Positions 33,913 through 42,088 of a stretch of 64,000 nucleotides of DNA are shown here, in pieces. Each line of letters opens with the position of its first letter. The first letter of the stretch is position 1. The notes beneath the pieces were generated by a model. It was not told the DNA's origin and did no database searches. It saw only the letters and a list, made by a program, of their open reading frames with translations. Origin of the DNA: Clostridiales bacterium (GTDB lineage: Bacteria > Bacillota > Clostridia > Lachnospirales > Lachnospiraceae). A program made the translations under genes and the position numbers. The DNA is taken from positions 117,977 to 181,976 of the forward strand of contig JAGZJZ010000008.1 in the NCBI GenBank assembly GCA_018365455.1, read 5' to 3'.

Positions 33913-34704
33913 TTACTTTCCCATAGCTTGGGCAGTGCAGACAGCAATGCCTCTTTGACGCAGCGTCTCTAAAAATTCCGGATCGGCATTCCAGCCGGTG
34001 ATAATGCGGTCTGCTTTGTCTAAGGAAGCATAGCTTAAAAAGGAACGTTTCCCCAGTTTTCCGGCATCGGTCATGACAATCGTCTGTTCCGAACGGGCTA
34101 TTGCCAGTTCTGCCATAAGTGCTGTGTCGGAGTCGGTAGCCATCAGCCCCTCTTCCAGACATATGCCGTCAGCACCGATGAAACATTTTGTAAAATTAAA
34201 ATGACCGATGAATTTATTGCTGGCATAGCCTGCAAAGTCCATTCGTTTCGGGCGGTATTCCCCGCCGATCAGGATCACCCGGCAGACAGGGGAGAGAACC
34301 TGAAGATTTGCCAGAGAATTAGTAAATACGGTAAGGTCCCGTATTTCTTCGGATTCCAATTTCGGTGCCAGTGCCTGGCATAAGTAGTATAAAGTGGTGC
34401 CGGAATCAAAAAACAGGATATCGGAATCCTGTATACAATTTATGCCTAATGCCGCAATGGCCTCTTTTTCATCCTGTCTGCTTTCCATCAGCCGGTCAAA
34501 GGAATATTCGCCGGGAGTTTTATTAGCAAGCTGAATGCCGCCATATCTGCGGATGACCTTTTGTTCCTGTTCCAGCTCCCCAAACAGCCGTCTTACGGTA
34601 GATTCGGAAACGTCCAACAGCTCCATGGCTTCTGTGGTAGTCAGCTGCTGCCTGGTCTTCAGTATATTTAAAATGGTTTCGGTTCGCTGTGCCTGTTTAT
34701 TCAT
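33913..34704 (-). CDS. DeoR-family transcriptional regulator
   Basis: A 263-residue repressor. The N-terminal helix-turn-helix is QLTTTEAMELLDVSESTVRRLF, then VIRRYGGIQL as in GlpR/AgaR. The effector domain has the phosphosugar-binding motif FDSGTTLYYLCQAL and FIGADGICLEEGLMATDSDTALM. It is divergent from the aminotransferase operon. AGAGGAGG precedes its ATG. Its own promoter reads TTGACA, 17 bp, TATAAC on the minus strand (34867 to 34839). I infer that it binds the 19-bp box ATGAAAGAAACAATCAAAA found in front of the genes at 35010 and 21475. Confidence 0.92.
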   Translation of the reverse strand: MNKQAQRTETILNILKTRQQLTTTEAMELLDVSESTVRRLFGELEQEQKVIRRYGGIQLANKTPGEYSFDRLMESRQDEKEAIAALGINCIQDSDILFFDSGTTLYYLCQALAPKLESEEIRDLTVFTNSLANLQVLSPVCRVILIGGEYRPKRMDFAGYASNKFIGHFNFTKCFIGADGICLEEGLMATDSDTALMAELAIARSEQTIVMTDAGKLGKRSFLSYASLDKADRIITGWNADPEFLETLRQRGIAVCTAQAMGK

Positions 34705-34762
34705 CTGGAAACCTCCTCTTTGTTTTTCTATACCTGTTTGAAAATGTATTCATTTCTATAAC

Positions 34763-34835
34763 CTGCATACCGCAGACAGGTCTGCGGTACTGCTTCAATA
34801 GAAAGTATGGAACGCTTTTTGCTCCATACTTACCT
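34763..34835 (-). repeat. Repeat family D, copy 2, in the DeoR leader
   Basis: Read on the minus strand: a hairpin AGTATGGAGC..GCGTTCCATACT (34830-34804), then a hairpin TACCGCAGAC..GTCTGCGGTA (34789-34768). Both match the copy at 46661-46779. It lies at the very 5' end of the transcript predicted from the promoter at 34839-34867. A 10-codon frame (MEQKAFHTFY, 34827-34795) is shared with the other copy. Confidence 0.8.
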
Positions 34836-34903
34836 ATAGTTATAGTATAAAAAAAAGAATCTGTCAATGTATATCCTGATTGAATGACTGAAATAGTTAA
34901 TTT

Positions 34904-34955
34904 ATGAAAGAAACAATCAAAAATAGTTGACAAGATGAAAGAAACGTTATATTAT
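34904..34955 (+). promoter_or_regulatory. Promoter and DeoR-type box of the aminotransferase operon
   Basis: ATGAAAGAAACAATCAAAA (34904-34922) ends 4 bases before TTGACA (34927-34932). A 17-bp spacer and TATTAT (34950-34955) complete the promoter. ATGAAAGAAAC recurs at 34935-34945 between the boxes. The element is the same, at the same spacing, as at 21392-21420. Confidence 0.85.
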
Positions 34956-35009
34956 GAAATAGAAGAAAGGGATCTGCAAACAACGTATAAGGTAAAGGAG
35001 GTATTTATT

Positions 35010-36563
35010 ATGAGGAATGATTTAGCCATGTCTCTGGGGGAACTTTTAGGAGAAGAATATGTAAAATCTGTTGAAAATGCGGCGGTTTCACTATTGGGGG
35101 TTGACCGGGAAAAAGCTGAGAATGCAAGGACGGAAAAGGTGGCATTTTTTTCGGAATCCTATGTGGATAAGCTGGATGCCATGCTTGACAGAATCGGTCA
35201 GGTTGTGACGGAACCTTTTAAAGGAAAAATGGATGGGGCTCCCACACAGGCCTTCGCCAAAGCCGCCAATCACGATGCAAGTCCGATTTCCGGATTTGGG
35301 TATTACCGGGTTGGACAGGACGGAAAGCTGTATGTAATTGCTAAGAGCGAGCATTACCACACGCCGCTGGGGCATTTCTTTCCGGGATATCAGTTAATTG
35401 ATCATGCCAGAACGCTTGGAATTTCCAATGCAACACATAATAATACCAGAGGATACATAACAAGGCTGTGCGAGCAGGAATTGGTGCGTAATGCAAATGG
35501 ACTTGGTAAAGACCAGAAGCAGGAGTTAGAGAACATCTTAAAAAGCGAAGAACCCCATGTATTAAACCGGGTAATCAATCTGGAAACAGGCTCCCTTGCA
35601 TGCGAAGCGGGCATAAAGATGATGCTTGCCAGATTTTATAAATTAGATAAAACATTTCCGGAGCCAAAATACAGCGGACGGGTACCTGTATTCTTCGTTA
35701 TGGGTGATTACGAAGGGGGACGTATGGCAAACTACCACGGAACCACAATCATCGCTCAGACCTTCCGGGATATGTGGCCGGAATTCTATAAGAAGAATGA
35801 AGAAAATGAAATATATAAAGTGGTTCCCGTAGCAATTAATGATCTGGAGGATTTTAGGAAAAAGTTTGAGAAGTACAATCAGGGAAAATATAAAGCAGCA
35901 GGGTTTACCCATGAGATTATTCTGATGAATTATGGAGGCATCCGGCTGGATGAAGAATATCTCAGGGCAGTATACAAGATCTGTCATGACGGCGATACGC
36001 CTGTTATGTGCGATGAGATTCAATCCTGCATGTGGTATGACGGCATGTTCCTGTTCCGCCAATATGGTTTAAATCCTGATTTCTCAGTGGTAGGAAAAGG
36101 ATTTCCGGGCGGACAGTACCCGGCTTCCAGAATTATAACCACCGCAGAAATGGATAACTTAAATCAGTTCGGGGCACTGGTTACCAACGGACAGGAGGAA
36201 CTGGCATCCCTGGCTTACCTGATTACCATGGCATTTGTGGAACAAAATGGAAGTGCTGTTTCTGAAACAGGCAGATATTATGAAACCCGTGTGAAAGGAT
36301 TGAAAGATAAGTTCCCGGAGGTCATCGATTATGTGGAGGGAGAACAGCTGCTAAGCGCCATCACCTTTAAAAATGTTGATGATACCGTTACCTTTGTAAA
36401 GAAGATGACAGGTCGGTATTTTGATATCAGTGCACAGGTGTACAAGGCATTTTGTCCGCCCGCTGCCTTACTGAAGCTGCCGCTGATTGCCACCAATAAA
36501 CTGATTGACTGCCTGATGGAGCATATGGAAGCTGCACTGCAGGAAATGGAAGAAGGAAAGTAG
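35010..36563 (+). CDS. Class III PLP-dependent aminotransferase-like enzyme
   Basis: Fold-type I PLP enzyme of the class III aminotransferase group, 517 residues. The cofactor lysine is about Lys363 in SVVGKGFPGG, the PLP-ring Asp is in MCDEIQSCMWYDG, and LETGSLACEAGIKMMLARF matches the GTEAN-type segment. The N-terminal 100 residues are longer than in common ornithine or GABA aminotransferases. ATG 35010 follows AAAGGAGG; the in-frame ATG at 34935 lies between the -35 and -10 boxes and cannot be used. An alanine dehydrogenase two genes later suggests that pyruvate is the amino acceptor and alanine is recycled. The substrate is probably an amino sugar or aminocyclitol; that is inference. Confidence 0.82.
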   Translation: MRNDLAMSLGELLGEEYVKSVENAAVSLLGVDREKAENARTEKVAFFSESYVDKLDAMLDRIGQVVTEPFKGKMDGAPTQAFAKAANHDASPISGFGYYRVGQDGKLYVIAKSEHYHTPLGHFFPGYQLIDHARTLGISNATHNNTRGYITRLCEQELVRNANGLGKDQKQELENILKSEEPHVLNRVINLETGSLACEAGIKMMLARFYKLDKTFPEPKYSGRVPVFFVMGDYEGGRMANYHGTTIIAQTFRDMWPEFYKKNEENEIYKVVPVAINDLEDFRKKFEKYNQGKYKAAGFTHEIILMNYGGIRLDEEYLRAVYKICHDGDTPVMCDEIQSCMWYDGMFLFRQYGLNPDFSVVGKGFPGGQYPASRIITTAEMDNLNQFGALVTNGQEELASLAYLITMAFVEQNGSAVSETGRYYETRVKGLKDKFPEVIDYVEGEQLLSAITFKNVDDTVTFVKKMTGRYFDISAQVYKAFCPPAALLKLPLIATNKLIDCLMEHMEAALQEMEEGK

Positions 36564-36574
36564 GAGGAGTTGTT

Positions 36575-37723
36575 ATGGGTAAAACTATTCAATTTGGAAT
36601 TATAGGATGCGGGCTTATGGGAAAAGAATTTGCAAGTGCCGCTGCAAGATGGTGCCATCTGGCTGTCCCTGCGGCAAAGCCTGTGATTGTGGCTGTCTGT
36701 GATGTTAATGAAGCATCTCAGAAATGGTTTACGGATAACTTTAATACTATTTGCTTTACCACCACGGATTACAGAGAACTTTTAAAACGGGAAGACGTGG
36801 AGGCTGTATACTGCGCCCTTCCCCATCTGCTGCATGAACAGGTTTACTGTGATATCATCCGCGCCGGGAAGCATCTGCTGGGGGAAAAACCCTTTGGAAT
36901 CGATCAGAAAGCCAATGATAAAATCCTTGAGGCAGCTGCGCAAAATCCGGAAGTGGTTGTGCGGTGTGCCAGCGAATATCCCTATTTTCCAGCCTGCCAG
37001 GAATTAATCCGGTGGGTAAAAGATGACAAACTGGGGAGGATCATTGAAGTGAAGGCGGGATTTAATCACGCCAGTGACCTGGATACCAACAAGCCGATTA
37101 ACTGGAAACGAACCGTGCGGATGAATGGAGAATATGGATGCCTTGGGGATCTGGGTATTCACGCAGAACATGTTCCTTTCCGGCTGGGCTGGATTCCCAA
37201 AAATGTATATGGGGTATTAAGTGATATTGTGAAAGAACGCCCGGATGGAAAAGGCGGCATGGCGCCCTGCGATACCTATGACAACGGTACAATGATCTGC
37301 CAGTGCGCCGATAAGGATGACAGTGAATTTGCGATGTACATCGAGACAAAGAGACTGGAGCCGGGGGCAACCAGTAACTGGTATCTGGAGGTAAAGGGAA
37401 TGGATGCCTCTGTTCGGTTTTGCTCGGATGACCCCAATGCTTTCCACTATCTGTTTTCCAAAGGAAAGAACCAGGCATGGAGCAGGGTGAATATCGGTAC
37501 CAAACCACTGATTCCCACCATCACCGGAGATATCTTTGAATTTGGTTTTACTGATGCCATCTTACAGATGTGGGCAGCTTTTATATTGGAAGTGGAAGGA
37601 AAAGAGGTAGAATTTGGCTGCTTTACGCCAAAGGAGACCAGAATCTCCCATGCACTGCATACGGCGGCACTAAAGTCCTATCGGGAAAAACGGGCAGTGG
37701 ATCTACAGGAAAATTTTCTGTGA
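36575..37723 (+). CDS. Gfo/Idh/MocA-family oxidoreductase
   Basis: NAD(P)-dependent sugar or inositol dehydrogenase, 382 residues. The N-terminal Rossmann motif is GIIGCGLMGKEFA (8-20), and the family signature GEKPFG lies at 103-108 with Lys105. The C-terminal alpha/beta domain carries GCLGDLGIHAEHVPF, where the Asp and His usually act in catalysis. AGGAGG precedes the ATG, 11 bases after the aminotransferase stop. It could oxidise a hydroxyl to the ketone, making or using the substrate of the transaminase, as such pairs do in amino-sugar and inosamine metabolism. The substrate is not readable. Confidence 0.88.
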   Translation: MGKTIQFGIIGCGLMGKEFASAAARWCHLAVPAAKPVIVAVCDVNEASQKWFTDNFNTICFTTTDYRELLKREDVEAVYCALPHLLHEQVYCDIIRAGKHLLGEKPFGIDQKANDKILEAAAQNPEVVVRCASEYPYFPACQELIRWVKDDKLGRIIEVKAGFNHASDLDTNKPINWKRTVRMNGEYGCLGDLGIHAEHVPFRLGWIPKNVYGVLSDIVKERPDGKGGMAPCDTYDNGTMICQCADKDDSEFAMYIETKRLEPGATSNWYLEVKGMDASVRFCSDDPNAFHYLFSKGKNQAWSRVNIGTKPLIPTITGDIFEFGFTDAILQMWAAFILEVEGKEVEFGCFTPKETRISHALHTAALKSYREKRAVDLQENFL

Positions 37724-37775
37724 AATGGAATAACAGATAAAAGGGTGCGGCAAAAAGCCGGAAAGGGGCAATATA

Positions 37776-38891
37776 ATGAAAGTAGGAACCGTTACAGAAA
37801 TTAAGAAACATGAATACCGCGTTGGTCTGACGCCAAAATCAGCAAAAGCATTTATCGACCATGGGCATTCGGTTTATATACAAAGGGGTGCCGGGGAAGG
37901 TTCCGGTTACGGAGATGAAATGTATGGGCAGGCAGGCTGCATTTTACTGGATGGGGCAAAGGATGTCTTCGATATCTGTGACATGATTGTAAAGGTAAAA
38001 GAACCGCTGGAACCGGAATATGGACTGATCAGGGAGAATCAGATTATCTATACGTATCTTCATCTGGCAGCGGATAAAGCGCTGACTGATGCCATGCTGG
38101 AAAGCAGATGCATTGGAATTGCTTTTGAGACAATCAGAGACAGGAATGGCGGATTACCCTGTTTAAAACCCATGAGCCAGATAGCCGGAAGATTAAGCGT
38201 ACAGGAAGGCGCCAAATATCTGGAAAAGCCCTTTGGCGGAAGTGGCGTCCTGCTGTCAGGAGTCCCGGGTGTGGAGCGCGGTAAGGTGGTAGTGCTGGGT
38301 GCCGGAATTGTTGGGACCAGCGCCGTTAAAATCGCTGCCGGAATGGGAGCAGATGTAACGGTTTTGGATATTAATCTGAACAGGCTTGAATACCTGGAGG
38401 ATATATACCAGGGCAGAATCAACACGGTTTATTCCACACCACAGCACATACAGGAATGCCTGACGGATGCAGATCTGGTCATCGGAGCGGTGTTAATTCC
38501 GGGGGCGGCAGCGCCCAAGCTGATTAAAAGGGAATATTTAAAGAATATGAAAAAAGGCGCAGTGATCGTGGATGTGGCAATTGACCAGGGCGGATGCAGT
38601 GAAGCCAGCCATGTGACTTATCATGATGATCCGGTCTATATGACAGACGGTGTGGTCTGCTATTGCGTTGGAAATATGCCGGGGGCAGTATCGAATACTT
38701 CCACCAATGCTTTAAATAATGCTATACTAAACTATGGGCTTTCCATTGCGGACAAAGGGGCAGAGAGAGCGCTTCTGGAAGATACAGGGCTTTTGGAGGG
38801 ACTGAATACATACAAAGGGAAATTAACCTATCAGGCAGTGGCAGAGGTTTACGGACGAGCTTATACGGATGCCCGTACTGCAATCTTGTAA
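37776..38891 (+). CDS. ald: Alanine dehydrogenase
   Basis: Converts L-alanine, NAD+ and water to pyruvate, ammonia and NADH. It is 371 residues, the family length. Catalytic Lys75 (IVKVKEP) and His96 (TYLHLAADK) sit at the same numbers as in characterised enzymes. The NAD motif is VVLGAGIVGTSAV, and MTDGVVCYCVGNMPGAVSNTST near 290-310 is the family signature. The gene is embedded in a sugar-type operon between an oxidoreductase and an aldolase. That suits recycling of alanine produced by the aminotransferase, releasing the substrate nitrogen as ammonia. Confidence 0.95.
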   Translation: MKVGTVTEIKKHEYRVGLTPKSAKAFIDHGHSVYIQRGAGEGSGYGDEMYGQAGCILLDGAKDVFDICDMIVKVKEPLEPEYGLIRENQIIYTYLHLAADKALTDAMLESRCIGIAFETIRDRNGGLPCLKPMSQIAGRLSVQEGAKYLEKPFGGSGVLLSGVPGVERGKVVVLGAGIVGTSAVKIAAGMGADVTVLDINLNRLEYLEDIYQGRINTVYSTPQHIQECLTDADLVIGAVLIPGAAAPKLIKREYLKNMKKGAVIVDVAIDQGGCSEASHVTYHDDPVYMTDGVVCYCVGNMPGAVSNTSTNALNNAILNYGLSIADKGAERALLEDTGLLEGLNTYKGKLTYQAVAEVYGRAYTDARTAIL

Positions 38892-38909
38892 AAGACAGGA
38901 AGGTGTATT

Positions 38910-39842
38910 ATGGGGATTGTTACACTAAAAGAAATACTAAAAGACGCAAAGAACCGCAGATATGGTGTTGGTATGTTTAATACCATCAATTTAGAGATGG
39001 CAAGGGCGATTATCGGAATCGCAGAAGAAGAACGTTCTCCTGTGATTATTGGTTTTGCCGAAGCCCATCTTCCGTATGCAAATCTTGAAGACATAGCGCC
39101 GATTATGGTGAAGTTTGCAAGGGAAGCATCGGTACCGGTTGCCATTCATTTTGACCACGGAATGACTTTTTCTTATATTATGAAAGCAATCCATTATGGT
39201 TTTACATCGGTTATGTTTGACGGCTCCACGCTTTCCTATGAAGACAATATCCGTCAGACAAAGGAAATTGTAAAAGTAGCCCATGCCCTGAATGTATCCG
39301 TGGAAGCGGAGCTGGGACATGTGGGAGGTGCCGAAGGCGGCGGTGACGACGGCCATGAGGAAATGTATACGAAAGTAGAACAGGCAGCTGACTTTACCGC
39401 CCGGACGGGAATAGACGCTCTGGCAGTGGCAATCGGTACAGCCCACGGTGAATACAGGGTTAAGCCGGTTCTGGATATAAACCGGCTTCGGGAAATCCGA
39501 AGTGCGGTGGATGTTCCTCTGGTTTTACATGGCGGGTCGGGGCTGACGGATCAGGACTTTCGAAGCTGTGTGGCAAATGGAATCAGCAAAGTCAATATAT
39601 TTACCGATATGTCCAAAGCAGCAGTTAACACGATTAATGAAAATCTCTGCGGCGCCCGAAAGATTAATCTGGGGAACAGCCAGGAACTGATTGAAGGGAT
39701 TGTGAAAGCTGTAATGCAGCAACTAAAGGGCTGCACCTGTTCTTCCATCAGCTATCCGGAATTAATAAACTATACCATAGACGGCATTAAAGCCGAAGTC
39801 GGCAGCAAGATGCGTTTGTTTGGAAGTTCTCAGAAAGCATAA
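38910..39842 (+). CDS. Class II (zinc) aldolase, FbaA/KbaY/IolJ type
   Basis: Zinc-dependent aldolase of 310 residues that would cleave a ketose phosphate to DHAP and an aldehyde. Motifs are GMFNTINLE near the start, catalytic Asp82 and metal His83 in AIHFDHG, the metal region VEAELGHVGG, IGTAHGEY and LHGGSGL, and the phosphate loop KVNIFTD. A Gly/Asp-rich loop after AELGHVGG is usual. The C-terminal 35 residues are longer than in KbaY and include CTCSS. It is the fourth gene of the operon and probably the step that feeds glycolysis. Which bisphosphate or monophosphate it uses is unknown. Confidence 0.9.
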   Translation: MGIVTLKEILKDAKNRRYGVGMFNTINLEMARAIIGIAEEERSPVIIGFAEAHLPYANLEDIAPIMVKFAREASVPVAIHFDHGMTFSYIMKAIHYGFTSVMFDGSTLSYEDNIRQTKEIVKVAHALNVSVEAELGHVGGAEGGGDDGHEEMYTKVEQAADFTARTGIDALAVAIGTAHGEYRVKPVLDINRLREIRSAVDVPLVLHGGSGLTDQDFRSCVANGISKVNIFTDMSKAAVNTINENLCGARKINLGNSQELIEGIVKAVMQQLKGCTCSSISYPELINYTIDGIKAEVGSKMRLFGSSQKA

Positions 39843-39861
39843 ATGGAAGGGAGTGGGGACG

Positions 39862-40158
39862 ATGGTAAAACATATCTTATTCTGGGCATTAAAACCAGAG
39901 CATAAAAAGGACGTACAGGAAATCGTATCAGAGTTAAACGGAAAGTTTCAAAAGATTATGCCACAAATAAAAGGACTGCTAAAAGCCGAAGTGGGTGCCA
40001 ATTATAATGGGGGAACTTATGACTTTGCTCTTTATACGGAATTTACAGACAGAGAGGCAGAAGCGGCATATCAGGGACACCCTGAGCATCTGAAGATAAA
40101 AGAGTATATAAAGGCTGTTACAGATGGTAAAGTTTGTGTGGATTATTTTGCTGAGTAA
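39862..40158 (+). CDS. Dabb-domain stress-responsive alpha/beta barrel protein
   Basis: A 98-residue ferredoxin-like dimeric barrel of the Dabb family. It starts MVKHILFWALKPEHKKDV and has YDFALYTEFTDREAEAAYQGHPEH, both typical. Members are often found with sugar and inositol catabolic genes, and the chemistry is mostly unknown. GGAAGGGAG precedes ATG 39862. The in-frame start at 39820 lies inside the aldolase gene and is rejected. It is the last gene of the operon; a terminator follows at 40290. Confidence 0.85.
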   Translation: MVKHILFWALKPEHKKDVQEIVSELNGKFQKIMPQIKGLLKAEVGANYNGGTYDFALYTEFTDREAEAAYQGHPEHLKIKEYIKAVTDGKVCVDYFAE

Positions 40159-40289
40159 AGGCAGATGGTTTTCTCAGCATGATAATTTCTGGGTTGTGGC
40201 GGGCTGTTCTTTATTGGATGCAGAGCAGTATATTTCTGAAGTTTATGTGTAAAAGTTGAAAGTGTTTGCTCTTAAACCAATAACCCAAT

Positions 40290-40326
40290 AAAAAAGGATA
40301 AGCCAACTAAAGGTTTATCCTTTTTT
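40290..40326 (+). terminator. Terminator of the aminotransferase operon
   Basis: AAAAAAGGATAAGCC pairs with GGTTTATCCTTTTTT around a short loop. The preceding 130 bases show no supported gene. Confidence 0.88.
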
Positions 40327-40445
40327 GTATGCCATTCTGATTGAATATAATAAGAGAGTTTTAGGTATCAAAGGGATGGGAAAATCAGCATCATCACATT
40401 TTAGCCTATATCTAAATTTTATTTATAATGTAATAGTAAAAATAA

Positions 40446-40493
40446 TTGACAATTAGTTGGTACTGTGGTTTAATGTAGTTGTAATCGCTAATA
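40446..40493 (+). promoter_or_regulatory. Promoter with candidate cre site for the mannoside operon
   Basis: TTGACA (40446-40451), 17 bp, TTTAAT (40469-40474). TGTAATCGCTAATA at 40480-40493 matches the CcpA cre consensus at all fixed positions but one. It covers the predicted start, a repressing position. The remaining bases of the 40159-40585 gap hold the terminator and AT-rich DNA. Confidence 0.6.
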
Positions 40494-40585
40494 AAAGTCG
40501 TATTTACAAAACTATAATGTACAATATGACGAAAATGTCGGCATAATTTTGTGTAGGAATGCTGAAGGACGAAGGAGGTTTTGTA

Positions 40586-42052
40586 ATGAAAAAGAAGTTA
40601 GTAGGAATGATTTTGACAGCAGCGATGGTAGTGACCATGACAGCAGGCTGCAGCGGCTCAGGCGGGCAGTCATCAAATGAAACAGCTGGTTCTCAGAAAG
40701 CGGCAGAAGAAACTGCTGCCACTCAAAATGAAACAGGTGAAACTGTGGCTGAAGAAGAGACAAAGGCCGGCAGCGAAGCTTCAACAGGAAAAACAAAACT
40801 GTCCATCACTTATGTGGATTCTTCCGGTGAGGGAGAGAACAGCTATTTTCACAAAGAAATAGCCCAGGCATACGAGGGATGGGACAAAAAAGATCAGGTA
40901 GAACTGGATATACGTCCAATAGTAGCAACAGAAAGTGATTATTTTACAAAGGTGCAGCTGCAGATGGCAGATGCCAGTACAACACCGGATATTTATTTTG
41001 AAGATACCTTCCGTTTGTCGGCAGATGTTGCCGCGGGATACATAGCGGATATTACAGAATATACCAAGAATTATGAAGATTGGAACAATGATTCTTACTT
41101 AGAAGCAATTAAAAAAGGTGTTATGGATCCCGATGGAAATGTCTATGGAATTCCATGCAGTACAGATAGCCGGGGACTTCTTTACAACAAAGAAGTATTT
41201 AAACAGGCTGGACTTCCGGAAGACTGGCAGCCGAAGACCTGGGATGATATTTTAAGTGCATGCCGTACCATTAAAGAGAAATGCCCGGATGTGGTTCCCA
41301 TGTGGTTTAGCGCTCCGGCAGCAGGTGGAGAGTCAACAACGATGAATACCTATGAGATGTTCCTCTATGGAACGGGGGAAAATCCGCTTTACAATGAAAG
41401 CACCGGAAAATGGGTAACCAGAAGCCAGGGAATCGAAGATTCACTTGGATTTATGAAAACTATTTTTGATGAAGAACTGGGCGGAGAAATTTCAGAGCGT
41501 ATGGATGCTAATGAATGGCAGTACGGCGCAGATTATATGAGACAGGATAAACTGGGAATTTATCTGATGGGCAGCTGGTTTGCAACTTTCTTCCAGGAAG
41601 GCGGTAATTATCAGTGGGACGGATATGAGGAAAAAGTAGGATTTGTACCGATGCCGACACAAAAAGGAGACAATGGCGGTTATATTACAATGTCAGGCGG
41701 CTGGGCATGGACGGTAACCAAACTTTCCAAGAATCAGGAACTGGCATTTGAATTTATTACAGAGCTTATGAAACCGACTAATTTCAAACTGCATGTAGTG
41801 GGATCGGGAGCACTTCCAACCAGAGACATGTCCGATTATCCGGAGATTACCGGAAGACCATTTAATGATGAAGCGACCAAGCTGTTAGGAGAGGCAAAAT
41901 TCAGACCGAAGAATGAAAAGTATGCGGAAGTTTCCACCCACATTGCACAGATGGTGGAAGCAGCTGTAACAGGAACCGAACCCAAAGACGCCATGGAAAC
42001 ATTTGCAGCAAGTGTGGAGTCCATCGTAGGAAAAGAAAACATTCAGGAATAA
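40586..42052 (+). CDS. Extracellular sugar-binding lipoprotein (family 1)
   Basis: A 488-residue binding protein of a CUT1 importer. The signal peptide MKKKLVGMILTAAMVVTM ends at lipobox TAGC. A Glu/Thr/Ala-rich spacer covers about 25-70. The mature domain includes YFTKVQLQMADASTTPDIYFED, GIPCSTDSRGLLYNKEVFKQAG and GSWFATFFQEGG. GAAGGAGG precedes ATG 40586; the upstream start at 40559 lies before the ribosome site and breaks the signal peptide. With the permeases at 42089 and 42973 and the GH38 enzyme it forms a mannoside uptake module. The ATPase is not in the operon. Confidence 0.92.
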   Translation: MKKKLVGMILTAAMVVTMTAGCSGSGGQSSNETAGSQKAAEETAATQNETGETVAEEETKAGSEASTGKTKLSITYVDSSGEGENSYFHKEIAQAYEGWDKKDQVELDIRPIVATESDYFTKVQLQMADASTTPDIYFEDTFRLSADVAAGYIADITEYTKNYEDWNNDSYLEAIKKGVMDPDGNVYGIPCSTDSRGLLYNKEVFKQAGLPEDWQPKTWDDILSACRTIKEKCPDVVPMWFSAPAAGGESTTMNTYEMFLYGTGENPLYNESTGKWVTRSQGIEDSLGFMKTIFDEELGGEISERMDANEWQYGADYMRQDKLGIYLMGSWFATFFQEGGNYQWDGYEEKVGFVPMPTQKGDNGGYITMSGGWAWTVTKLSKNQELAFEFITELMKPTNFKLHVVGSGALPTRDMSDYPEITGRPFNDEATKLLGEAKFRPKNEKYAEVSTHIAQMVEAAVTGTEPKDAMETFAASVESIVGKENIQE

Positions 42053-42088
42053 CACAAATTCCGCAGCAATGCAGAGGACGGGGGATAT

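Noticed and set aside
34935..35009. 25-residue N-terminal extension of the aminotransferase
   Set aside because: The ATG at 34935 lies between the -35 and -10 boxes of the promoter. The ribosome site AAAGGAGG belongs to ATG 35010.
40159..40253. Protein-like reading (HDNFWVVAGCSLLDAEQY) after the Dabb gene
   Set aside because: No start codon or ribosome site in frame and it overlaps the end of the Dabb gene. Possibly a remnant, but not supportable.
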